Shown one piece after another: positions 1 through 7,900 of a stretch of DNA of 64,000 nt. The notes under the pieces were generated by a model. That model did no database searches. It was not told the origin of the DNA and saw nothing but the letters and a program-made list of their open reading frames with translations. The stretch covers positions 181,595 through 245,594 of the forward strand of contig CALUJL010000029.1 of the NCBI GenBank assembly GCA_944320955.1, written 5' to 3'. The position numbers and the translations under genes are program-made. Each line of letters begins with the position of its first letter. The stretch's first letter is position 1. Source of the DNA: an uncultured Bacteroidaceae bacterium (GTDB taxonomy: Bacteria; Bacteroidota; Bacteroidia; Bacteroidales; Bacteroidaceae).

Positions 1-1
1 T

Positions 2-1309
2 GCCATGCCGGGGCTGGAGGGAGTAGTAGACCTCAACGCCTTTGCCCCATTGGTGGACCGTACGGGGCAGCTGACCCGCACGTTCGGCCATCTGAACGAA
101 CTGTTCGGCCGCAAATTCCCCTACAAGTTCCGCCCGGAACACGTCCACTACGAGCCGGAAGTCTCGACCGAAGACCTGGCCCTCATCAACTATACTTCGG
201 GAACGACGGGCTATTCGAAAGGCGTGATGCTCCCCTTCCGCAGCCTGACGTCGAACGTGGACTACTGCGCCCGCATGATTCGCCTGAAGCCCGGCGACAC
301 GATTGTCTCCATGCTGCCGATGGGGCATGTCTTCGGCATGATGTACGACTTTCTCTACGGCATCTCGGCCGGAGCGCACATCTTCTTCCTGACACGTATG
401 CCCTCGCCCAAGATCATCATGCAGTCCTTTCCCGAGATCCGCCCGAAGGTCATCTCCTCCGTCCCCTTGGTGGTGGAGAAGATTATCAAGAAGTTCATCC
501 TGCCCCGCATAGACAATCCGCTGGGGAAACTGCTGTTCAAGCTCCCCGTCATCAGCGACGTGCTCAAGGCCAAGGCGCGCGAAGTGGCCATGAATGCCTT
601 CGGCGGCAACTTCGACGAAATCATCATCGGCGGAGCGCCCTTCAATGCGGAGATAGAATCGTTCCTGCAGAAAATAGGCTTCCCCTACACCATAGCATAC
701 GGAATGACCGAGTGCGGCCCCATCATCTGCTCCTCCCGCTGGGAAGACCTGCGGCTCTCCTCGTGCGGGCTGCCGGCGGACAACATGGAGGTACGCATCG
801 ACTCGCCCGACCCCTACAGCGAACCGGGCGAAGTGATATGCCGGGGGGCAAACATGATGCTCGGCTACTACAAAAACCCGGAGGCCACGGCACAAACCAT
901 CGACGAGTACGGATGGCTCCACACGGGCGATCTCGGGCTGATGGACGAAGACGGCTACATCTACATCAAGGGCCGCCGGAAAAACATGCTCCTCACCTCC
1001 TCCGGGCAGAACATCTATCCGGAAGAAATCGAGTCGATGCTCAACAATATGCCCTACGTGAGCGAGTCGCTCATTGTCCTGCAAAACAACAAACTCGTAG
1101 CCCTCATCTATCCCGACTTCGACGATGCACAGGCCAACGGCCTGTCGCAGGCCGACCTGGAGCAGGCCATGGAAGAAAACCGCGTGCAGCTCAACGAAAA
1201 CCTGCCCAAATTCTCCCAGATCTCGAAGTACAAGATCTACCCCGAAGAGTTTGAGAAAACGGCCAAGCGGAGCATCAAACGCTTCCTCTATCAAGAGGCC
1301 AAAGGATAA
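2..1309 (+). CDS. Long-chain acyl-CoA synthetase / AMP-binding ligase (5' end cut off by window)
   Basis: This is the C-terminal part of an ANL-superfamily adenylate-forming enzyme, which activates a fatty acid with ATP and joins it to CoA (or to ACP in some paralogues). The phosphate-binding motif YTSGTTGYSKGVM lies near residue 63 of the visible part. AYGMTECGP (motif A5), WLHTGDLG and the hinge KGRRKNMLLTSSGQNIYPEE with the C-terminal lysine region follow in family order. In complete enzymes the first motif sits near residue 170-200, so over 100 residues must lie upstream. The reading frame is open to the window edge, and the ATG at 5 is probably internal. fabD follows after 68 bp on the same strand, which fits a lipid-metabolism role. 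Exact substrate unknown. Confidence 0.9.
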   Translation, partial: AMPGLEGVVDLNAFAPLVDRTGQLTRTFGHLNELFGRKFPYKFRPEHVHYEPEVSTEDLALINYTSGTTGYSKGVMLPFRSLTSNVDYCARMIRLKPGDTIVSMLPMGHVFGMMYDFLYGISAGAHIFFLTRMPSPKIIMQSFPEIRPKVISSVPLVVEKIIKKFILPRIDNPLGKLLFKLPVISDVLKAKAREVAMNAFGGNFDEIIIGGAPFNAEIESFLQKIGFPYTIAYGMTECGPIICSSRWEDLRLSSCGLPADNMEVRIDSPDPYSEPGEVICRGANMMLGYYKNPEATAQTIDEYGWLHTGDLGLMDEDGYIYIKGRRKNMLLTSSGQNIYPEEIESMLNNMPYVSESLIVLQNNKLVALIYPDFDDAQANGLSQADLEQAMEENRVQLNENLPKFSQISKYKIYPEEFEKTAKRSIKRFLYQEAKG

Positions 1310-1377
1310 GAGAAGGCTGCGGGATACTCTTTACAAGTGCAATTCCGAATAAAAACATACTTAAAAAGCAACAGATT

Positions 1378-2268
1378 ATGAAAGCATTCGTATTTCCCGG
1401 ACAAGGCGCCCAGTTTCCCGGGATGGGCAAGGATCTCTACGAGAACTCCCCTAAAGCCAAAGAACTCTTTGAGAAAGCCAACGAAATCTTAGGTTTCCGC
1501 ATTACGGACATCATGTTCGACGGCACAGACGAAGACCTGCGCCAGACGAAAGTCACGCAGCCGGCCGTCTTCCTGCACTCCGTGATTTCGGCTCTCTGCA
1601 TGGGCGAAGGCTTCAAACCCGACATGACAGCCGGACACTCGCTGGGCGAATTTTCCGCACTCGTGGCCGCCGGTGCCCTAAGTTTCGAGGACGGCTTGAA
1701 ACTCGTCTATGCCCGCGCAATGGCCATGCAGAAGGCCTGCGAGGCCACGCCCTCCACGATGGCCGCCATCATAGCCCTGCCGGACTCCACCGTGGAAGAA
1801 GTCTGCAAGAAAGTAAACGATGAAGTGGGCGTCTGCGTAGCCGCCAACTATAACTGCCCGGGACAGATAGTCATCTCCGGGGCCGTAGAAGCCATCCAGG
1901 CCGCCTGTGAGCAACTGAAAGCTGCCGGCGCCAAGCGCGCCCTGCCCCTCAAGGTGGGCGGAGCATTCCACTCGCCCCTGATGCAGCCGGCCAAGGAAGA
2001 ACTGGAAGCAGCCATACAAGCCACCGAATTCCATACCCCCTCCTGCCCCGTATACCAGAACGTCGACGCCCTGCCCCATACCGACCCGGCCGAAATCAAG
2101 GCCAATCTCGTGGCACAGCTCACGGCCAGCGTGCGCTGGACGCAGACGGTGCAGAACATGGTGGCCGACGGAGCCGACGACTTCACCGAGTGCGGACCGG
2201 GCGCCGTGCTGCAAGGCCTGGTCAAGAAGATAGCCAAGGACGTGAACGCCCACGGCATAGAAGCCTGA
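1378..2268 (+). CDS. fabD: Malonyl-CoA:ACP transacylase
   Basis: FabD transfers malonyl from CoA to acyl carrier protein in the cytoplasm and so supplies the extender unit of type II fatty acid synthesis. The 296-residue length is normal. The N-terminal VFPGQGAQFPGMG glutamine loop, the nucleophile elbow GHSLGEFSA (Ser88), Arg113 in YARAMAMQ and the catalytic His198 in GGAFHSPLM are all visible. The ATG at 1378 follows an A-rich leader. The gene lies between an acyl-CoA ligase and a patatin-like hydrolase on the same strand with short gaps (68 and 19 bp), so the three may share a transcript. Confidence 0.96.
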   Translation: MKAFVFPGQGAQFPGMGKDLYENSPKAKELFEKANEILGFRITDIMFDGTDEDLRQTKVTQPAVFLHSVISALCMGEGFKPDMTAGHSLGEFSALVAAGALSFEDGLKLVYARAMAMQKACEATPSTMAAIIALPDSTVEEVCKKVNDEVGVCVAANYNCPGQIVISGAVEAIQAACEQLKAAGAKRALPLKVGGAFHSPLMQPAKEELEAAIQATEFHTPSCPVYQNVDALPHTDPAEIKANLVAQLTASVRWTQTVQNMVADGADDFTECGPGAVLQGLVKKIAKDVNAHGIEA

Positions 2269-2287
2269 GAAGAGGAGGTACGGACGT

Positions 2288-3079
2288 ATGTCGCCAAGCT
2301 ATGAAGTCGGCTATGCCCTAAGCGGCGGATTCATCAAAGGATTCGCCCACTTGGGAGCTGTGCAGGCACTTGCGGAATACGACATACATCCCCAGATAAT
2401 AGCAGGAACAAGCGCCGGCGCATTGGCCGGCGCTTTTCTTGCCGATGGCAACGAACCCTACCGCTGCCTCGACTACTTCCGGGGCGAGACCTTCCGCCAC
2501 ATGACCCGTCTGGCACTCTCTTCCTCCGGATTCCTCTCATTAGAGCCTTTCGTCCACTTCCTGAAAGAAAACATCAAGGCGCGCCGGATAGAAGAACTGC
2601 AGATACCTTTGCTCGTTGTCGCCACCGACTTGGATCACGGACGCAGCGTCGTTTTCCACGAAGGGAGCCTCGCCGAGCGGATTGCAGCCTCTTGTTCGAT
2701 GCCGATACTCTTCGTCCCCCGCGAAGTCGACGGTACGACCTACATCGACGGCGGCATTCTGCGCAATCTGCCCGTCTCTTGCCTGCGTCGGCAGTGCCGC
2801 AACGTTGTAGCCGTCAACGTCAGTCCCCTGCAAGCCCCCAAGTACCGCAAAAACCTCTGGGGCATTGCCCTGCGCACCTATCACTTCATGTTCGAGTCCA
2901 ACAGCCTTCCCGAGCGGCAAGCCGCCGACCTGCTCGTCGAGCCCCGCGATCTTGCCGGATACAGCAATACCGAGATGGAAAAAGCCGAAGAAATCTTCCT
3001 CCAAGGCTACCGCACATGTCAAGAAACAATCAAGCAGAATCTACAAAAATACACACAAATATGGAAACCCCGTCCCTGA
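2288..3079 (+). CDS. Patatin-like phospholipase family protein (RssA-like)
   Basis: A 263-residue patatin-fold serine hydrolase. The glycine-rich oxyanion segment SGGFIKGFAHLGAV (about residues 12-25), the nucleophile motif GTSAG (Ser42) and the dyad aspartate in DGG (Asp154) are all present, so the enzyme should be active on acyl esters. No signal peptide is seen, so it is probably cytoplasmic or membrane-associated. It starts 19 bp after fabD behind an AGAGGAGG-like Shine-Dalgarno sequence, which is strong for this phylum. Its last 19 bases overlap the start of the next gene, which indicates translational coupling. True substrate unknown. Confidence 0.88.
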   Translation: MSPSYEVGYALSGGFIKGFAHLGAVQALAEYDIHPQIIAGTSAGALAGAFLADGNEPYRCLDYFRGETFRHMTRLALSSSGFLSLEPFVHFLKENIKARRIEELQIPLLVVATDLDHGRSVVFHEGSLAERIAASCSMPILFVPREVDGTTYIDGGILRNLPVSCLRRQCRNVVAVNVSPLQAPKYRKNLWGIALRTYHFMFESNSLPERQAADLLVEPRDLAGYSNTEMEKAEEIFLQGYRTCQETIKQNLQKYTQIWKPRP

Positions 3080-4785
3080 CCGGCAAGCCCGTCATCTACC
3101 AAGTCTTTACCCGTCTCTTCGGTAATACTTGTACCAGCTGCAAGCCCAACGGCACCATTGAGGAAAACGGATGCGGCAAATTTGCCGACTTCACTCCTGC
3201 CGCCCTGCACAGCATCCGCCAGCTCGGCGCCACCCACATCTGGTACACCGGCATCATAGCCCACGCCTCCCGCACAGACTATACCGCCCACGGCATACCT
3301 TCCTGCCACCCCGCCATCGTGAAAGGAAACGCCGGCTCCCCCTATGCCATACGCGACTACTACGATGTAGACCCCGACCTGGCAACCGACGTGGAAAAGC
3401 GGATGGACGAATTCCAAGCCCTCGTAGAGCGTACCCACCGGGCCGGCTTGGGTGTCGTCATCGACTTCGTGCCCAACCATGTCTCCCGCCAGTATCATTC
3501 CACAGCCAAGCCACAGGGGATCAGCGACCTCGGGGAGCATGACGACCCGGCGAAAGCCTTCGATCCGCAAAACAACTTCTACTACATCCCCTCCACACCC
3601 CTGCAGGGCCGCTTCGACATGCAGGCCGGAGCCTCCGCCCCCTACAGCGAACTTCCAGCCAAAGCCACCGGCAACGACCGCTTCGACCCCTACCCCGAAA
3701 CAAACGACTGGTACGAAACCATCAAGCTCAACTACGGCCGCGACTACTGTGGCTGCGGCACAAGTTTCGATCCCATCCCTGACACTTGGAAAAAGATGCT
3801 CCACATCCTCCTCTACTGGGCCTCGAAAAACATCGATGCCTTCCGCTGCGACATGGCCGAAATGGTGCCCGCCGAATTCTGGCATTACGCCATAGCCCGC
3901 GTAAAGAAGCAGTACCCCCGTGTCCTCTTCATAGCCGAAATCTACAATCCCACTGCCTACCGCACCTACCTCGACTTCGGCGGATTCGACTACCTCTACG
4001 ACAAAGTAGGCCTCTACGACACCCTGCGCGCCGTCACCTGCGGCTATGCTCCAGCCCGCGCCGTCACTACCTGTTGGCAGCAGACCGACGGACTGCGCCA
4101 CCGGCTGCTCAACTTCCTCGAAAACCACGACGAACAGCGCATCGCCTCCCCCCACTTCGCCGCCGAGGCCGAGCGCGCCCTGCCTGCCCTGCTCGTCTCC
4201 GCCCTGCTCGACCAAGGCCCCTTCATGCTCTACTTCGGCCAAGAACTCGGCGAGCCTGCCGCCGATGCCGAAGGCTTCAGCGGACACGACGGACGCACCA
4301 CCATCTTCGACTACTGGGCCCTGCCCGCCCTGCAACGCTGGCAAGGCAGCGGACACTACGACACCCGCCACCTCCTCCCCCGCGAGGCCGACCTGCGCGC
4401 CCGCTATGCCCGTGTGCTCACCCTCCTGCACAGCGAAGCCGCCCTCGGCCCCCAAGGCCGGTTCTACGACCTGATGTATGCCAACCCCGACGGCCCCTGC
4501 TTCGACGGATTCCGCACCTACGTCTGGCTTCGCCAGCACGGCCGCGAACTCCTGCTTCTGGCTGCCCACTTTGCCGATGAAGCCCGCGACCGCACCGAAG
4601 TGCGCATCCCCGCCCATGCCTTCAGCTTCTGGCAGATCCCCCAGCTCCCCGCCGCCACGGCCACCGACCTCCTCACCGGCGAAACCCTCACCCTGCCCCT
4701 CAAGCCCGACACACCCCTCGTCTTCAGCCTTCCCGCCCGCGGAGGGCGCATCTGGAAGTTTACCCTGCCCGAAACAGGGGAATAG
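3061..4785 (+). CDS. GH13 alpha-amylase family glycoside hydrolase
   Basis: A 574-residue (beta/alpha)8 GH13 enzyme acting on alpha-glucans. Catalytic residues appear in family order: nucleophile Asp264 (FRCDMAEMVP), acid/base Glu293 (FIAEIYNP) and the transition-state stabiliser Asp357 (ENHDEQR). Region I is VIDFVPNHV. The ATG at 3061 is chosen because the family fold begins at GKPVIYQVFTRLFG, and because it overlaps the patatin stop by 19 bp. The longer open frame upstream is out-of-frame shadow of the patatin gene. No signal peptide is present, suggesting cytoplasmic glycogen or maltodextrin metabolism. Codons are extremely GC-rich. Subfamily cannot be assigned by eye. Confidence 0.9.
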   Translation: METPSLTGKPVIYQVFTRLFGNTCTSCKPNGTIEENGCGKFADFTPAALHSIRQLGATHIWYTGIIAHASRTDYTAHGIPSCHPAIVKGNAGSPYAIRDYYDVDPDLATDVEKRMDEFQALVERTHRAGLGVVIDFVPNHVSRQYHSTAKPQGISDLGEHDDPAKAFDPQNNFYYIPSTPLQGRFDMQAGASAPYSELPAKATGNDRFDPYPETNDWYETIKLNYGRDYCGCGTSFDPIPDTWKKMLHILLYWASKNIDAFRCDMAEMVPAEFWHYAIARVKKQYPRVLFIAEIYNPTAYRTYLDFGGFDYLYDKVGLYDTLRAVTCGYAPARAVTTCWQQTDGLRHRLLNFLENHDEQRIASPHFAAEAERALPALLVSALLDQGPFMLYFGQELGEPAADAEGFSGHDGRTTIFDYWALPALQRWQGSGHYDTRHLLPREADLRARYARVLTLLHSEAALGPQGRFYDLMYANPDGPCFDGFRTYVWLRQHGRELLLLAAHFADEARDRTEVRIPAHAFSFWQIPQLPAATATDLLTGETLTLPLKPDTPLVFSLPARGGRIWKFTLPETGE

Positions 4786-4831
4786 GCTAAAGAAGAAAGC
4801 GGCACAGGACAGACATCCGGCACATCCCGCA

Positions 4832-4884
4832 GCAGAGAGCGAGGCCGTCCCCTTCTAACCCCATCGGACAGCCCCGCTCTCTGC
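4832..4884 (+). terminator. Strong GC-rich hairpin downstream of the GH13 gene
   Basis: Arms at 4832-4850 and 4866-4884 are complementary at 17 of 19 positions around a 15-base loop, starting 47 bases after the GH13 stop. No clear U tract follows on either strand. It may therefore be a Rho-independent-like end, an RNA 3'-end stabiliser or a Rho-associated structure rather than a classical terminator. Confidence 0.5.
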
Positions 4885-4989
4885 ATTCGGAAAGGAAAAA
4901 ATAGTCCAATCTGCCGCCTCTCCCCGCTTCCCCTCCTTCACCATACGATTAACCCTACTTATATTCCCACATAATACCATTACAGAAAA

Positions 4990-7900
4990 ATGAAAACCTG
5001 CCTTTACCTGAGAAGAATGCTTCTCGCCGCATGGGGAGCACTAAGTCTGACATCCCATCCCGCAAGGGCACAAGTGACCCTGAACATCGACGCCGGAGAG
5101 CGCGGAGCACTCATCGGAGAGCGCCACTACGGCATATTCTTCGAAGAGATCAACCACGCCGGCGACGGGGGACTCTATGCTGAACTGATTTCCAACCGCT
5201 CGTTCGAAGACAACTCTTCCGCACCCGACAATTGGCAAGCGGTAAACAATGCCCGCATGAGCCTGACCTCGGACGGGTTGCTCAACAATGCCCAACAGCA
5301 CGCCTTGGAGCTGGAAATGAAGACTGCCGGCGACGGCCTGCGCAACGGGGGATTCTGGGGCATTCACATCGTGGAAGGGCAAACCTATAAGCTCTCTTTC
5401 TGGATAAAGGGAAAAACAGCATATAAGGGAACGCTGACCGCCTCGTTGCTGGCTGCCGACGGAACCAATCTGGGCAGCACGGACATCCCGCTTGAGGCTA
5501 CAGACCGATGGACCCGCCTGACGGCCGAAATCCAAGCCACGGGCGAGGCACGCGACGGAAGTTTTGCCCTCACCGGTTCTGCGCCGGGCACCGTGGTACT
5601 GGATGTCGTGAGCCTCTTCCCTCCCACCTATAAGGGACGCGACAACGGCTGCCGCATCGACTTGGCGGAAATGCTGGAGGCCATGAATCCCTCGTTCGTC
5701 CGTTTCCCCGGAGGCTGCTACGTGGAAGGAGTCTACGCCAACGGCAGCACCAACCGCTTCGAATGGAAAAAGACAATCGGGCCGATAGAAGAACGCCCGG
5801 GGCACATGAACCAGAACTGGGGCTACCGGGTGTCGGACGGTTTCGGCTTCCACGAGATGCTCCAGTTGACGGAAGACCTGGGAGCCGAACCGCTCTTCGT
5901 GGTCAACATGGGCATGGGCCACGGATGGGCCGAAGACTACCGCCACATCGAAGAGTACATCCAGGAAGCACTCGATGCGCTGGAATACTGCAACGGCGAC
6001 GCTTCGACCACATACTGGGGAGCCAAGCGGGCAGAAAACGGGCATCCCGAACCTTTCGGCCTGCGGCTCATAGAGATAGGAAACGAGAATTACAATTTCT
6101 CATCGGAGAACAACAGCGACCAGAGCGACCATTATGCCGAGCGCTACCGCCAGTTTTACGATGCCATCAAGGCCCGGTATCCGGAAGTCACAGTCATCGG
6201 CAACGTAGAGGCCTGGGGGACGGACGCCCCCTCGTGGCGCAATCCGCACCCGGTGGACGTGGTAGACGAACACTACTACCGCAATCCCTCGTGGTTCGTA
6301 AACCAATACAACAAATACGACAGCTACAGCCGCTCGAACTACAAGATCTACGTAGGCGAATACGCCGTGACCCAGGACTACGGCGTAAACGGCCATCTGA
6401 ACGCCGCCTTGGGCGAAGCCGTCTTCATGCTGGGCATGGAGAACAACTCCGATGTCTGCGTGATGAACAGCTATGCCCCGATTTTCGTCAACGAAAACAA
6501 CTATAACTGGCGTCCGGACATGATACGTTTCAACAGCTATACCAGTTTCGGCACCCCGTCCTACTACGTGCAGCAACTCCTCCCCAACAATGTGGGCAAG
6601 CAGAACGTGCGGTGGACGGAACAAGGCAACCGGATTTCCCCATCCGCAGGCTGCCCGGGACTGAGCACCTGGAGCACGCAGGCCACATTCGACAACATGA
6701 AGCTGACGAAAATCGACGGGACGCCCCTCTTCAGCGACGACTTTTCCGCCACCGGAGCAGAATGGTCGGCCGACGGCGGCCAATGGAGCACCTCCGGCGG
6801 GAAGCTCCACCAGACCGATGCCGCCATGCAGGGCAGCATCTACGTCTGCCATACAGACCCCGGCGAAAGCTACATCTACGAAATAGAAGCCACCAAAAAC
6901 AGCGGCGCAGAAGGCTTCCTCATCGTCTTCAACTACCGGGATGCCAATAACTACTGCTGGTGGAACCTGGGCGGATGGGGCAACACGCAGCACGGAGTAG
7001 AAGTCTGCACAGACGGACAGAAGTCCACCGTGGCCTCCGCTGCCGGCAGCCTGAACAGCGGGCAGACCTACCGCATCAGAATCCAAGTGCAGGGCACACA
7101 CGTACAATGCTATCTCGACGGAGCGTTGATGCACGATTTCACCCTGCCGGCAGAGCGGAAAATCTATGTCTCCTCCAATATCGACGACGAGGCCGGCATG
7201 TTGTACGTAAAAATGGTCAACCCGCACGCCACGTCCCAACCCGTTGTGCTCCAGGTGGGCAATGCCTCCCTCACGGGCGGAGACGCAATAGTCCTGACCA
7301 GCCCGAACGGAACGGACGAAAACACGCTGGAGAATCCGGAAAACGTAGTCCCGGAGGAAACCGGACTGCAACTCGACGGACAAACGATCACCTACGAAGC
7401 CCGGCCCTACTCGCTCAACATCCTCCGACTGAACGTCCGGGACATCCGCCTTCAGCCCTCGGCCGAGGCAGAACTCCCCGAGCCTGTAGTGCAATATTCC
7501 TTCGAAAACGCGGATGCCCCTGCCGACGACTCCGGAGAATTCCCCTGCACACTGCAGGGCGGAGCTTCCATAGTCCGGATGGACGACGGCAACGGAGCGC
7601 TCTATACCGGCCCCTCGGACGAGGGCGGCTGGCTCGACCTCGGGGCCTCCATGGCCCGGCAGGCGCTGGCCTCCATCGCGGGCGACTATACTGTGTCGGT
7701 AGACATCGCACTGCCCGGCGTCGGCAATCTGGACCAGTACTGCTGGGCATACGCCCTGGCCGACGGAACGGACCAATACATAGGCCTGGTGAACACGCCG
7801 GACAATACGAATTGGTATTACACGATAAAGGATTCCTCAGGCAGTAGCGACATTGCAGCCGGAGGAGGGCTCGCCTACGGCCGGTGGCACAACCTGACTT

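Noticed and set aside
2692..3060. Upstream extension of the GH13 frame
   Set aside because: Arg/Pro/Ser-rich translation overlapping the patatin gene; the GH13 fold begins only after the ATG at 3061.
3019..4617. Long open frame (532 codons) antisense to the GH13 gene
   Set aside because: Gly/Val/Ala-rich mirror of a GC-rich coding sequence; the plus-strand product has all GH13 catalytic motifs.
6100..7776. Minus-strand frame of 558 codons inside the GH51 gene
   Set aside because: Shadow of the GH51 coding strand; the sense product keeps both catalytic glutamates.
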